This document shows positions 1-9,233 of a stretch of DNA of 64,000 bases, in pieces. Both the position numbers and the translations under genes were made by a program. Each line of letters starts with the position of its first letter. Within the stretch, counting starts at the first letter, position 1. Location of the stretch: contig NZ_NPJJ01000008.1 in NCBI RefSeq assembly GCF_002251385.1, forward strand, positions 1 through 64,000, given 5' to 3'. The notes under the pieces are model-generated. The model did not search any database, was not told the DNA's origin, and saw only the letters and a program-made list of their open reading frames with translations. This stretch comes from Prevotella sp. P5-108 (GTDB lineage: Bacteria; Bacteroidota; Bacteroidia; Bacteroidales; Bacteroidaceae).

Positions 1-407
1 TGAAATCTTGTAAAACAAATCAGTTCAACTAACAGAACTTGTAAAGTAAAACAGAGAACTGAATAAAAGTAGTAAACCTAATTAGTTAATCGCATCCAAT
101 TCTGTCAACTAATTTTAGGAATAGTCACCTCCAGTCCTCCGACTGATTAAAAAGTTTACAGAATTTCAAATCTTTACATCATTTTCTCAACCAAATAGTT
201 ACACACTTCATATAAATGCTTCTTTTTTGTTTCACTATTACGACTGCAAAGTTACATACTTTTTACAAAATATGCATAGCATTTTCCGATTTTAATATAT
301 TAAAAATCTCTTATTGCGTGTCAATGGCCTTCATTTTGCCCGTTGGCAAGGGGCTGACGGAGGACTTTATGACCGCCCATCAGCCGATGACCGCGGGGGA
401 TGCTGGG
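1..407. other. A+T-rich stretch without a recognisable gene
   Basis: The first 300 bases are strongly A+T-rich and the last 100 are G+C-rich. I see no convincing coding frame. A plus-strand frame running through here is antisense to the DUF4831 gene. No clear terminator hairpin with a T-run follows DUF4831. The stretch probably holds the promoter region of a gene outside the window, but I cannot define it. Confidence 0.5.
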
Positions 408-1448
408 CTACTTCAGCGTCTCGCTCTCTATCTTCTCGATGCTTCCGCTGATAGGATTGAGCAGGATGTGGCTGGTATTCTTCTTGCCGAAGAGCTCGGC
501 GCTGAGATACTCGGTACGCCCAAACTGTCCGGCGTAGCACTCATAGGTCTTCACGATACGGCTGTCGTGGGTGAGCGTGACTTGGATTTTGTCGGGGATG
601 TTGACGCAGAGCCCGAAATTGTCCTTGGACTCCTTCTCGGCAGGTCCGCCTTCGGGCACATTGCCCTCTGGAGCCACCATTATATAATAAGGTGTACCCG
701 CCAAGTCGTCGGCATCGGTGATACCCAGATGCTGGGAGAAGCGGAAGAGCACGCTGCGCTCCTCGTCGGGCTGGGGAACAAAGGTGATGATGGTCTCGAC
801 GGTGTCGCTCACCATGGTTCCCTCAAAGGTCTGCAACAGCGCACGCTCCTGAGCATCGAGGTTCTCCATCATGATGCGCAGCTGGGTGCCGTCTTTGGGC
901 ATAAAGTCTGCCTGACCGCGTGCGAGCTGGTTGCGGCTCTCACGGATGTCATAGATGTCCTTGGCGGTGAGCTCAGCCATCTTGGCGGTGCTTCCAGCCG
1001 AGAGGATATCCTCGTTCATATAGTCGTTGGGATTGGGCTGCGGCTGCTTGGGAGCAGGCACAAACCGCTCGGGCAGCGCCACCTGGCGTCCCTTGGCATT
1101 GATGGCGAGCAGCAGTCCGCTCTCGTCGCGGTCTACCTCGCTGATGCTGAGTTTCTTATCCAGATTGAGGGTAAACTGCTTGGTAGAATCGGGCACACCG
1201 ATGGTGTTCATGCGGATGTCTACCACCCTATAGGTCTCGGCGGGATGGAGCGCCACGTCCTTCTTCTTCATGTAGCGGAAGGCGTACATGGCAAACTGTC
1301 CGGGGGTGTAGGTGGTCTTCTCTACCTTGACGGCAAATCTCAGCGCCGTCTTGGGCAGAAAGTAAGTGGTTCCGGCCACAGTCTGTTGGGCCAGGGAAAC
1401 GCCCATGCCGGCAAGCAGCATCAGCGCCGAAAGGATATACTTTTTCAT
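408..1448 (-). CDS. DUF4831 family exported protein
   Basis: A 346-residue protein starting MKKYILSALMLLAGMGVSLAQ, a typical signal peptide with cleavage predicted after the SLAQ segment, so it is periplasmic or surface-associated. The body has the pattern of the Bacteroidales DUF4831 family (TTYFLPKTALRFAVKVEKTTYTPG near the N-terminus; GTPYYIMVAPEG and YECYAGQFGRTEYL toward the C-terminus). No catalytic motif is visible and the family's function is unknown to me. It lies 41 bases downstream of the NAD(P)HX repair gene on the same strand, so the two are probably co-transcribed. The product family is clear; the role is not. Confidence 0.85.
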   Translation of the reverse strand: MKKYILSALMLLAGMGVSLAQQTVAGTTYFLPKTALRFAVKVEKTTYTPGQFAMYAFRYMKKKDVALHPAETYRVVDIRMNTIGVPDSTKQFTLNLDKKLSISEVDRDESGLLLAINAKGRQVALPERFVPAPKQPQPNPNDYMNEDILSAGSTAKMAELTAKDIYDIRESRNQLARGQADFMPKDGTQLRIMMENLDAQERALLQTFEGTMVSDTVETIITFVPQPDEERSVLFRFSQHLGITDADDLAGTPYYIMVAPEGNVPEGGPAEKESKDNFGLCVNIPDKIQVTLTHDSRIVKTYECYAGQFGRTEYLSAELFGKKNTSHILLNPISGSIEKIESETLK

Positions 1449-1489
1449 TGCGTGTGTTATAATTTGCTTTTGTATTGTCTATGATGTTA

Positions 1490-3004
1490 TCAGTCTTCGA
1501 TGTAGCGGAACGCTGCGGGCAGGGAGTCCACAATGTCGCTCGCCACGAGGCTCTCCATTCCCTTGGTGCGCACTGCCAGGTCTCCGGCAAGTCCGTGGAG
1601 ATACATACCCAGCATGCAGGCCTGCTGATGCTGGTAGCCCCGCGCCAGAAGTCCGGTGATGACGCCCGTGAGCACGTCGCCGCATCCGGCAGTAGCCATT
1701 CCAGCGTTGCCCGTGGTGTTGAATATCACTTGTCCCGAGGGCAGGCACAGAGCGGTGTAGTGTCCCTTGAGCAGTATGTATGCCTGGAGGCGCGCTGCCA
1801 TTTCCGATGCGCGGTTGAGCAGTTCACAGCTGTCGTGCGACGCCGCCCCCAACAGGCGCTCCATCTCCTTGGGATGGGGCGTGAGGATGCAGTCCTTGGG
1901 CAACTGCTGCAACCAAGCGCGATGGGCAGCCAGTATGTTGATGGCATCGGCGTCGATGACCACCGGGCAGTTGGCTCGGCGCAGCTGGGATATGAGCGAG
2001 AGGGCCGTAGTCTCGTCGGTACCCAGTCCGGGACCTACACCCATGGCCGAATAGGCTATGGTGTCTAACGCCTCGGTAAACCTGAGTTCGCTGGCATCCA
2101 TCTGCAGCACCGCCTCGGGCACCGCCATCTGCATGACGGTATAATTGGCCTTGGGCGTATGCACCGACAGTTTGCCCACTCCCGAGCGCAGACAGGCTCG
2201 GGCTGACAGTATCGCCGCTCCCGACATGCCGTAGCTGCCGGCTATCAGCAGCGCATGGCCCATCTCTCCCTTGTGGGCAAAAGGCCAACGACGGCGCAGA
2301 AACGAGCGCAACTCTCCCTCCTCGACGAGCGAGAAGCGGCTGTCCTTACTCTCTGCAAAAGACTTGGAGAGACGGATATCGAGCACCTTGACCTCGCCCA
2401 GATAGGGCTGGTTCTCGGCAAAGAGCATCGAGAGCTTGAGCTGCTGGAAAGTGAGGGTAAGGGTGGCGCGCACGATGTTGGCTCTGACGTTGCTCGAATT
2501 GTCTTCGGGCATCAGGCCCGAAGGCAGGTCGATGCTCACCACGGGCGCTTCACTCTGGTTGATATACTTGACGAGCGAGGAGAAACCTCCGGCGAGAGGC
2601 TTGTCGAGCCCAGCCCCGAAGAGTCCGTCGACAACGAGCGTATCGGCATCGAGCACGGGCGGGTCGAAGTTTACCTTTACCTCGACAAAATTTTCCACCT
2701 TGACGCTTTCGACCAGCCGTTTCTTGTTGGCGGCACAGTCGGGCGAGAGGTTGTTGTGGATGTTGAAGAGATAGACCGTCACGGTAAAACTGCGCTCGGC
2801 CAGCAAGCGCGCCACAGCCAGGGCATCACCGCCATTATTGCCAGGTCCGGCAAAGACGATTACCCTCATGGGCACCCAGCGTCGGGCTATCTCATCGGCC
2901 ACTGCCGACGCCGCGCGTTCCATCAGGTCGATGCTCTTCACGGGCTCGTGTTCGATGGTATATCTGTCCCACTCCTTTATCTGTCTGCTCGTAAATATTT
3001 TCAT
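1490..3004 (-). CDS. nnr: Bifunctional NAD(P)H-hydrate epimerase / ADP-dependent dehydratase
   Basis: A 504-residue cytoplasmic repair enzyme. The N-terminal YjeF_N domain (about residues 1-215) epimerises damaged NAD(P)HX and contains GPGNNGGDALAVARLL. The C-terminal ribokinase-like domain (about 225-500) dehydrates S-NAD(P)HX with ADP and shows GVGPGLGT, VIDADAIN, LTPHPKEMERLLG and NAGMATAGCGDVLTG. I place the start at the ATG encoding MKIFTSRQIKEWDRY. The open frame continues about 186 codons further upstream, but that part is antisense to hpt and unlike the family. Length matches the usual fused form. It is divergent from hpt and probably in one unit with DUF4831 downstream. Confidence 0.95.
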   Translation of the reverse strand: MKIFTSRQIKEWDRYTIEHEPVKSIDLMERAASAVADEIARRWVPMRVIVFAGPGNNGGDALAVARLLAERSFTVTVYLFNIHNNLSPDCAANKKRLVESVKVENFVEVKVNFDPPVLDADTLVVDGLFGAGLDKPLAGGFSSLVKYINQSEAPVVSIDLPSGLMPEDNSSNVRANIVRATLTLTFQQLKLSMLFAENQPYLGEVKVLDIRLSKSFAESKDSRFSLVEEGELRSFLRRRWPFAHKGEMGHALLIAGSYGMSGAAILSARACLRSGVGKLSVHTPKANYTVMQMAVPEAVLQMDASELRFTEALDTIAYSAMGVGPGLGTDETTALSLISQLRRANCPVVIDADAINILAAHRAWLQQLPKDCILTPHPKEMERLLGAASHDSCELLNRASEMAARLQAYILLKGHYTALCLPSGQVIFNTTGNAGMATAGCGDVLTGVITGLLARGYQHQQACMLGMYLHGLAGDLAVRTKGMESLVASDIVDSLPAAFRYIED

Positions 3005-3062
3005 ACCTTGCAAAAATACGAAAAAATGACTAACTATCGTAGCTGTTTTCCTATATTTTTTG

Positions 3063-3070
3063 TAATTTTG
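3063..3070 (+). promoter_or_regulatory. Probable -7 promoter element for hpt-adk
   Basis: TAATTTTG matches the Bacteroidota TAnnTTTG element and lies 25 bases before the hpt start codon. I see no clean TTTG at the expected -33 position, so the assignment rests on one box and the divergent arrangement with the NAD(P)HX gene. Confidence 0.5.
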
Positions 3071-3095
3071 TCGAGAAATTATTAAATTCATACTC

Positions 3096-3635
3096 ATGAG
3101 TATCGTACAGATTAAGGACAAAAGGTTCAAAACGTTTATTAGCGAGGACGAAATCCAGCAACGCGTCAAGGCCGTCGCCGACAGGATCAACCATGACATG
3201 GAGGGCAAGAAGCCCCTGCTCCTGGCCGTGCTCAACGGCTCGTTTGTCTTTGCCGCCGACTTGATGCGCCACATCACTATCCCATGCGAGATATCGTTTG
3301 TCAAGCTGGCATCGTATGAAGGCACCGTCTCTACAGGCAAGGTGGTCGAAGTGATGGGACTCAACGAAGACATAACCGGACGCGACGTCATCATCGTCGA
3401 AGACATCGTAGACACTGGCAAGACCATGGAGCGCATGCTCGACACCCTGGGTACCCGCAACCCCAACTCGCTGCACATCTGTACGCTGCTGCTCAAACCC
3501 GAGAAACTGAAGATACCCCTCAACATAGAGTATGCAGCCATGGAAATCCCCAACGATTTCATCGTGGGCTATGGACTTGACTACGACCAGGAGGGTCGTA
3601 ACCTCAGAGACATTTATACATTAGTAGAAGGATGA
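3096..3635 (+). CDS. hpt: Hypoxanthine phosphoribosyltransferase
   Basis: A 179-residue purine salvage enzyme that joins hypoxanthine or guanine to PRPP. The PRPP-binding signature is visible as VIIVEDIVDTGKTMERML (around residue 110), with the N-terminal substrate loop LLAVLNGSFVFAADL and the C-terminal purine contact region around DFIVGYGLDYD. Length is normal for the family. Its TGA overlaps the adk start in an ATGA arrangement, so the two purine-nucleotide enzymes are translationally coupled. Confidence 0.96.
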   Translation: MSIVQIKDKRFKTFISEDEIQQRVKAVADRINHDMEGKKPLLLAVLNGSFVFAADLMRHITIPCEISFVKLASYEGTVSTGKVVEVMGLNEDITGRDVIIVEDIVDTGKTMERMLDTLGTRNPNSLHICTLLLKPEKLKIPLNIEYAAMEIPNDFIVGYGLDYDQEGRNLRDIYTLVEG

Positions 3636-4204
3636 AGAATATAGTTATTTTCGGTGCCCCCGGTTCGGGCAAAGGCACCCAAAGCGACAAGATGATTGCT
3701 CAGTACGGTTTTGAGCACATCTCTACCGGCGACGTGCTACGCAATGAAATCAAGAACGGAACCGAGCTGGGCAAGACCGCCAAGAGTTATATCGACCAGG
3801 GACAGCTTATCCCCGACGAGCTGATGATAGACATCCTTGCCAGCGTATACGACAGCTTCGGCAAAGAGCACAAGGGAGTCATCTTCGACGGATTCCCCCG
3901 CACCATCCCCCAGGCTGAAGCCCTCAAGAAGATGCTGGCTGAGCGCGGACACAAGGTGGCTGCCATGATTGAGCTCGACGTTCCCGAAGACGAGCTGATG
4001 AAGCGTCTCCTACTCCGCGGACAGCAGAGCGGACGCAGCGATGACAACGAAGAGACTATCAAGAAACGCCTCAACGTTTATCACAACCAGACATCTCCCC
4101 TCATTGAATGGTACGCCAAAGAAGGCATACACCACCACATCAACGGTCTGGGTGAGCTCGACCGCATCTTTGGCGACATCACTGCCGTCATCGACAATTT
4201 GTAA
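3632..4204 (+). CDS. adk: Adenylate kinase
   Basis: A 190-residue enzyme interconverting ATP, ADP and AMP. The P-loop GAPGSGKGTQ is at residues 8-17, the AMP-binding GFEHISTGDVLRNEI follows, and FDGFPRTIPQAEAL is the conserved CORE segment. The LID is the short form, as GQQSGRSDDNEETIKKRLNV, with no zinc-cysteine knot. It starts four bases inside the end of hpt and is followed by a long-stem terminator. Confidence 0.97.
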   Translation: MKNIVIFGAPGSGKGTQSDKMIAQYGFEHISTGDVLRNEIKNGTELGKTAKSYIDQGQLIPDELMIDILASVYDSFGKEHKGVIFDGFPRTIPQAEALKKMLAERGHKVAAMIELDVPEDELMKRLLLRGQQSGRSDDNEETIKKRLNVYHNQTSPLIEWYAKEGIHHHINGLGELDRIFGDITAVIDNL

Positions 4205-4211
4205 TATCATA

Positions 4212-4290
4212 AAAGGCTGAAGCAGCGTGCCGACAGGCGTACCTATGCAGATAGATACGACAAGCACGACACGGCGCTTCAACCTTTTTT
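4212..4290 (+). terminator. Intrinsic terminator after hpt-adk
   Basis: AAAGGCTGAAGC pairs with GCTTCAACCTTT across a long loop, with one mismatch, and is followed by a T-run. The loop is about 50 bases, longer than usual, with a smaller GTGC/GCAC pairing inside, so it may be a structured tail rather than a simple terminator. Confidence 0.6.
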
Positions 4291-4340
4291 CGTTTTATTA
4301 GACTCCACTTTTCACCACCTCCTTATCATCTATTATAATT

Positions 4341-5525
4341 ATGGCAGAATCCAATTTCGTTGACTATGTAAAAATCTGTTGTCGCTCGGGCAAGGGCGGA
4401 CGCGGCAGTATGCACCTGCGCCACGTGAAGTACAACCCTAATGGTGGTCCTGACGGTGGCGATGGAGGACGCGGAGGAAGCATCTACCTCCGTGGCAATC
4501 ACAACTATTGGACGCTGCTCCACCTCAAGTTCCAGCGTCACGTATTTGCCGAACATGGAGGCAATGGTGGCCGCGACAAGTGTCACGGCACCGATGGTAA
4601 GGACATCTATATCGACGTGCCCTGCGGCACTGTGGTCTACAACGCCGAGACGGGCAAATACGTGTGCGACGTCAACTACGACGGACAGACTGTATTGCTG
4701 CTCAAGGGCGGACGCGGCGGATTGGGCAACTTCCAGTTCCGCACAGCCACCAACCAGGCTCCTCGCTACGCACAGCCGGGCGAACCGATGGAGGAGATGA
4801 CCATCATCCTCGAGCTCAAGTTGCTTGCCGACGTCGGACTGGTAGGTCTGCCCAACGCCGGAAAGTCCACCCTGCTCTCGTCGCTTTCGAGCGCACGGCC
4901 CAAGATAGCCAACTATCCCTTTACCACCCTCGAGCCCTCATTGGGCATCGTAGACTATCATGACCACCAGTCGTTTGTCATGGCCGACATCCCCGGCATC
5001 ATCGAGGGAGCCAGCGAGGGCAAGGGACTGGGACTGCGCTTCCTCCGCCACATCGAGCGCAACTCGCTGCTGCTCTTCATGGTGCCTGGCGACACCGACG
5101 ATATCAAGCGCGAATATGAAGTGCTGCTCAAGGAGTTGCAGCAGTTCAACCCCGAGATGCTCGACAAGCACCGCGTGCTGGCGGTCACCAAGTGCGACCT
5201 GCTCGACGACGAGCTCATCGACATGCTGCGCGAGACTCTGCCCGACGATCTCCCCGTGGTGTTCATCTCTGCCGTCACCGGCAAGGGACTGCCCGAGCTC
5301 AAGGATATCCTGTGGCGTGAGCTCAACAGCGAGAGCAACAAGCTGGCAGACATCACCGCCGAAGACACGCTGGTGCACCGCGACAAGGATATGAGCCGCT
5401 TTGCCGAAGAACTCCACGACGAGGGCGAGGATATCGAGTTTGTCGATGAAGACGACATCGAAGATATCGAAGACCTGGAAGATTTCGAATACGACGAGGA
5501 GGACTATGATGACCAGCAAGACTGA
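4341..5525 (+). CDS. obg: GTPase Obg (ribosome assembly)
   Basis: A 394-residue GTPase involved in 50S assembly and growth control. The glycine-rich Obg fold fills residues 1-160 ([24 protein letters not shown]). The G domain begins with the P-loop GLPNAGKS at 169-176, then [13 protein letters not shown] (switch I), DIPGIIEGA (switch II), TKCDLL and the ISAVTGKGL segment. The final 45 or so residues are extremely acidic (runs of D and E ending DDQQD), a species-variable tail. Its 3-prime end overlaps the start of the PgeF-family gene. Confidence 0.97.
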   Translation: MAESNFVDYVKICCRSGKGGRGSMHLRHVKYNPNGGPDGGDGGRGGSIYLRGNHNYWTLLHLKFQRHVFAEHGGNGGRDKCHGTDGKDIYIDVPCGTVVYNAETGKYVCDVNYDGQTVLLLKGGRGGLGNFQFRTATNQAPRYAQPGEPMEEMTIILELKLLADVGLVGLPNAGKSTLLSSLSSARPKIANYPFTTLEPSLGIVDYHDHQSFVMADIPGIIEGASEGKGLGLRFLRHIERNSLLLFMVPGDTDDIKREYEVLLKELQQFNPEMLDKHRVLAVTKCDLLDDELIDMLRETLPDDLPVVFISAVTGKGLPELKDILWRELNSESNKLADITAEDTLVHRDKDMSRFAEELHDEGEDIEFVDEDDIEDIEDLEDFEYDEEDYDDQQD

Positions 5526-6297
5526 ACCCCGTCTGCTCTGCTATGACCTCGGCGAAGGGGTCACAGCCTTCTCCACCACCCGACATGGCGGCGTGAGTGA
5601 GGCCAACTACGCCTCGTTCAATATCAACCCCTACTGCGGAGACAGCGCCGACCACGTGGCACGCAACCGCCAGCTGCTGGCCGACAGGCTCGGACTGCCC
5701 GCCTCCCACATCGTCCTCCCCCACCAGGTCCACGGAATCGAGCACCGCGCCGTGGCGCCCGAACTGCTCGACATGAGCGACGTCGTGCGCGACAAGATAC
5801 TCGACGGAGTAGACATGGTGACGACCTCGATGACCGGCGTGTGCATCGGAGTCTCCACCGCCGACTGCATCCCTGTATTGCTCTACGACCCCGTGGCCCG
5901 CGCCACCGCCGCCATCCATGCCGGATGGCGCGGCACCCTGCAGCGCATCTGCCAGCGTGCCGTCATGGCCATGCAACTCCACTACGGCACCACCCCCGAC
6001 AGGCTGCGCGCCGTGGTAGGACCAGGCATCTCGCTTGCCAACTTTGAAGTGGGACAGGAGGTCTACGACCAGTTCTTGCAGGCCGGCTTCGACCTCACCG
6101 AGACCGCCGAGTGGCACACCAAGTGGCACCTTGACCTGCCCGGCATCAATATCCGGGAGCTCATCGGTTGCGGCGTGGTGCCCGAGCATATCCACCATGC
6201 CGGCATCTGTACCTTCGACCATGCCGACGACTACTTCTCGGCGCGCCGTCTCGGCATCGACTCCGGACGCATCTACACCGGCATCCTGATGCAATGA
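5506..6297 (+). CDS. pgeF: PgeF/YfiH-type multicopper-oxidase-like purine nucleoside enzyme
   Basis: About 263 residues of the YfiH (laccase-domain, DUF152) family. Visible zinc-site segments are [20 protein letters not shown] and [11 protein letters not shown], with [14 protein letters not shown] near the end. Characterised family members (human LACC1, YfiH) act on purine nucleosides, and some have been linked to peptidoglycan editing; here this is inference from homology. Two adjacent ATG codons (5506, 5509) lie inside the last codons of obg. The longer frame into obg is not used because it lacks family sequence. It is co-transcribed with obg. Confidence 0.9.
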   Translation: MMTSKTEPRLLCYDLGEGVTAFSTTRHGGVSEANYASFNINPYCGDSADHVARNRQLLADRLGLPASHIVLPHQVHGIEHRAVAPELLDMSDVVRDKILDGVDMVTTSMTGVCIGVSTADCIPVLLYDPVARATAAIHAGWRGTLQRICQRAVMAMQLHYGTTPDRLRAVVGPGISLANFEVGQEVYDQFLQAGFDLTETAEWHTKWHLDLPGINIRELIGCGVVPEHIHHAGICTFDHADDYFSARRLGIDSGRIYTGILMQ

Positions 6298-6350
6298 CAT
6301 TCCACACCCCGACCATTAACCCTTACTCCTAAAAGTCTACCTTTATATAT

Positions 6351-7478
6351 ATGAACATCAAGCATACACTGACATGGGCCCTGCTGGCGACATTGCTGTC
6401 GGCATCCACCCCAGCCAACATCAAGTTCACCCCAGCCGAAACCCAGCAGATAAGCATCAGCACCCCCGGACTCTTTGACAAGAGCAAAGCCTTCAGCATC
6501 GACTTCACCAGCATGGGCGACCGAGCCTACAGCTTCCCGCTGCCCGTGGGCAAGGCTACGCTCTCTGACAAGGAAGACCGACTGGAAATCACCTCCAAGA
6601 AGGGCGATGCCGTCAAGGCCATGTTTGACGGCTGCGTACGACTCGCGCGAAAGATGGACCGCCACGGCAATGTCATCGTGATACGCCACGACAATGGTCT
6701 GGAGACTGTCTATGAAAACAATGCGCAGAACCTGGTGCAGAGCGGACAGACGGTAAAGGCCGGACAGACCATCGCCATCATCGGCAACGACGGCGAGCAG
6801 GGTCTCTGCCGCTTCTTCATCATGGTCAACGGCTCACGCGTCAACCCCGCCACCATCGTCAATGCCCGCAACCACCGACTCTACCGTCAGGTGCTGGCGT
6901 TCGAGAAGCGCGGCGCCAATATCCGTATAACCCACATCGAAGGAGAGAGCAACGAGAAGCGCGGACTGACCCTCGACCCCGACGAGGAAACCAACCCGTT
7001 TGAAAACAGCAGCAGCTTCGAGCTCGACCTTACCCAGATAGAGGAGGAGCACTGGGCCTACCCGCTCCCGGGTGCCAAGGTCATCAGCCCCTATGGCGGC
7101 AGACGGCGCCACAGTGGCGTAGACCTCAAGACCAAGCCCAAAGACAACATCGTGGCTGCTTTCGACGGCGTCGTCACCCGCTCAGCCCCCTTCTCGGGCT
7201 ACGGCAACTGCATCATCATCCGCCACGCTTTCGGTTTTGAGACGCTCTACTCCCACCAGTACAAGAATCTGGTCAAGGTAGGCGACAAGGTCAAGGCCGG
7301 AGACGTCATCGGACTCACAGGGCGCACGGGCCGGGCCACCACCGAGCACCTGCACTTCGAGGTCAAGTACCGTGGCGTGCGCATCAATCCGTCCACCATC
7401 TTCGACCATACCAAGCGCAGTCTGAAAGCCACCACCCTCGTGCTGGGAAAGAACGGCAGCGTGAAGACCAAGAAATAA
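6351..7478 (+). CDS. Secreted protein with two LytM (M23) domains, first one degenerate
   Basis: A 375-residue exported protein (N-terminal MNIKHTLTWALLATLLSAS signal). The C-terminal M23 domain keeps the zinc ligands: H254-S-G-V-D258 and H333-L-H335-FE. It should cut peptide bridges in peptidoglycan. The N-terminal half (about 60-165) aligns with it segment by segment (VKAMFDG with VAAFDG; VIRHDNGLETVYENNAQNLVQSG with the equivalent; SRVNPATI with VRINPSTI), but H and D of the first motif are E and E, and HLHFE is replaced by LCRFF. The first copy is therefore probably regulatory or substrate-binding. It lies 53 bases after the PgeF-family gene and is followed by a strong terminator. Confidence 0.88.
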   Translation: MNIKHTLTWALLATLLSASTPANIKFTPAETQQISISTPGLFDKSKAFSIDFTSMGDRAYSFPLPVGKATLSDKEDRLEITSKKGDAVKAMFDGCVRLARKMDRHGNVIVIRHDNGLETVYENNAQNLVQSGQTVKAGQTIAIIGNDGEQGLCRFFIMVNGSRVNPATIVNARNHRLYRQVLAFEKRGANIRITHIEGESNEKRGLTLDPDEETNPFENSSSFELDLTQIEEEHWAYPLPGAKVISPYGGRRRHSGVDLKTKPKDNIVAAFDGVVTRSAPFSGYGNCIIIRHAFGFETLYSHQYKNLVKVGDKVKAGDVIGLTGRTGRATTEHLHFEVKYRGVRINPSTIFDHTKRSLKATTLVLGKNGSVKTKK

Positions 7479-7576
7479 CAGCCCGCTACCCCACGCCTCC
7501 GCCCCGCCCGCCATCACCCCGCCGACGGCAGCGACGCCACCTGGCTGACCATCCATAGACTCCAGACCACAGCAGC

Positions 7577-7617
7577 AATAAAGGCAAGCACCCATGACAG
7601 AGGTGCTTGCCTTTATT
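7577..7617. terminator. Bidirectional terminator between the LytM gene and abiEii
   Basis: A perfect 16-base inverted repeat (AATAAAGGCAAGCACC and its complement) around a 9-base loop. It sits between two convergent genes, and the A/T ends supply T-rich tails on both strands. Confidence 0.8.
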
Positions 7618-7702
7618 GTTATTGCTGCGATTTCGGGGGGCGAGCCTGGCCCTTGGCATACCTCTCGTTACAGAGGCAGCCACTATCGCCATGACCGCGG
7701 CA

Positions 7703-8542
7703 TCAGTCTTCAGTGGTCCATTTCACCATCTTGGTCAGTTGCAGGAAATAGTCGTTTGACCAGATGTCAAGTTCCTTGGGATTGCGGACAAAGGGCAGCA
7801 CGTCTGCCTTGACCTGCTTGATGTCTGCCGATGCCAGTCGCTCGCTCAGCTTGTCCAGAAACGACTCCTTGGTGATATCCTCCTGATTGAACTGTAAGGC
7901 CCGTTCATGCAGGTGGGCAAAGTCAAGAGGAATATTGTGGCGAACGTACCATTCGAAGTCATACCAGTCACGGCCTTTCACCCTATTCTTCCACACCCGA
8001 TACAGCAATGCGTGCATCTTGCCTGCAAACAGGTCTGGCAGAGTGAAGCATCGTGTCATGAATGACTGTGGCTGGAGAAGCAGTTTCTGTTCGGTATCAA
8101 ACTTCAATGGTGGTTGCGTGTCTACTTCTATCTTTATCTTTACCGTTTTCTCCGTCTGGAAGGTGATATCATAGACATCAGTGTTATCCTTCAAGAAGGC
8201 AGACTCCACTTTGTCAAAGTTCTTCTTGTCTTTCTTCTTGATCTCAACCTCGCGACCGACGAGGGCAAACTGATTGACTATCGGCTGGAAGTATCGGGTA
8301 AAGTCGAAGTGGTCATTGGGAGAGACGAGCGAGAAGTCCATATCTTCAGAGAAGCGCTGCAAACCATGGAAGATACGCAGACAGGTGCCGCCATAAAAGG
8401 CTGCCTCGTCAAAGAAGCCCCCATTATACAGCCCTGCAAGGATTACCTGCTGATTGACCTCGAAGATGGCATTGCGCCTCTGCTGTTCGGTCGTAAGTTC
8501 ATAGACCGACAACATCTGATTGTATATTTCGTTTGTGCTCAT
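7703..8542 (-). CDS. abiEii: AbiEii/AbiGii-type nucleotidyltransferase toxin
   Basis: A 279-residue nucleotidyltransferase-fold protein of the AbiEii toxin family. The signature is AAFYGGTCLRIFHGLQRFSEDMDFSLV (GG[ST]xLR followed by DxDFS), and the downstream part has the family's FAGKMHALLYR and KGRDWYDFEWYV segments. Members transfer nucleotides to tRNA or other targets and act in bacteriostatic type IV toxin-antitoxin systems and phage abortive infection. The start overlaps the stop of the antitoxin gene by four bases (ATGA). The region is A+T-richer than its neighbours, consistent with horizontal acquisition. Confidence 0.9.
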   Translation of the reverse strand: MSTNEIYNQMLSVYELTTEQQRRNAIFEVNQQVILAGLYNGGFFDEAAFYGGTCLRIFHGLQRFSEDMDFSLVSPNDHFDFTRYFQPIVNQFALVGREVEIKKKDKKNFDKVESAFLKDNTDVYDITFQTEKTVKIKIEVDTQPPLKFDTEQKLLLQPQSFMTRCFTLPDLFAGKMHALLYRVWKNRVKGRDWYDFEWYVRHNIPLDFAHLHERALQFNQEDITKESFLDKLSERLASADIKQVKADVLPFVRNPKELDIWSNDYFLQLTKMVKWTTED

Positions 8543-9165
8543 TTCTTCATATATTTTATCAGAGTTTCTATCGATTTTCCCTTTTTCCCGACTTGTGCAT
8601 ACCGCTCAAAGACACCTACATCCATACGCAGGAAGTCATCTATGTCCATGCGGATGTCACCTTCCAGATAAGCCTCAACATCCTTCAGATAGCGGAGATT
8701 GACATTAGGAGAATTGGCTATCAGGTCGCACAGCGCCTTTTCGGGTGTAGCCATCAGAAACGAGTAGCTATGCTGGTTGATACTTGTCACGCCTACAGAG
8801 AAGGCCTCGCGCGAAATCATCTGATACTCGAAGCACCCCACGGGGGTATCAAAGTGGCGGGAGTGCTTTATCGTCATCGACTGGGTGGTATAGACTGCCT
8901 CGGGTATCAGTCCGTAATAGCGCAAGGCTGTCTGTCTGGACACATACGAAGGAGCATAGAGATGATTGGCTATCAACTCTGTTGACAGGCTCACCCGCGA
9001 TACCTTGGGGGCTATCACATATAGCCCTCTCTTAAGACGTATCACCTTGCCTGCCGTCTCAAGTTGAAGCACCTTTTGATTACCTGCCGACATTTCCGGG
9101 AATAGAGATGCCACCGTGGCGGTGCTTACTGGAATGTTGCCAATATGCTCTAAGTCCATAATCAT
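8539..9165 (-). CDS. abiEi: AbiEi-type antitoxin and autorepressor
   Basis: A 208-residue protein with an N-terminal winged-helix region (ISTATVASLFPE... GKVIRLKRGLYVIAP) and the AbiEi central part (ELIANHLYAPSYVSRQTALRYYGLIPE, SMTIKHSRHFDTPVGCFEYQMIS, PEKALCDLI). AbiEi proteins neutralise AbiEii and bind inverted repeats in their own promoter, and such repeats are present here. Possible starts are ATG at 9165 or at 9159. Both lie only a few bases after the predicted -7 box, so the mRNA may be nearly leaderless. Confidence 0.88.
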   Translation of the reverse strand: MIMDLEHIGNIPVSTATVASLFPEMSAGNQKVLQLETAGKVIRLKRGLYVIAPKVSRVSLSTELIANHLYAPSYVSRQTALRYYGLIPEAVYTTQSMTIKHSRHFDTPVGCFEYQMISREAFSVGVTSINQHSYSFLMATPEKALCDLIANSPNVNLRYLKDVEAYLEGDIRMDIDDFLRMDVGVFERYAQVGKKGKSIETLIKYMKK

Positions 9166-9169
9166 GCCA

Positions 9170-9233
9170 CAAAGATAGTCAAAACTGGTACAGTAAACAA
9201 ACTTTTTATTGTTTTTCTATACCAATTTTGACT
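9170..9233 (-). promoter_or_regulatory. AbiE promoter with inverted-repeat operator
   Basis: On the minus strand, TTTG (9201-9198), 20 bases and TATCTTTG (9177-9170) form a textbook Bacteroidota promoter. Two halves of an inverted repeat, AGTCAAAACTGGTA at 9177-9190 and TACCAATTTTGACT at 9220-9233 (13 of 14 matching), flank the -33 box. One half fills the spacer between the boxes. Binding of AbiEi here would block the polymerase, as described for other AbiE systems. Confidence 0.75.

Noticed and set aside
3005..3562. N-terminal extension of the NAD(P)HX repair enzyme
   Set aside because: It overlaps hpt on the opposite strand and is unlike the family; the ATG at 3004 gives the normal length.
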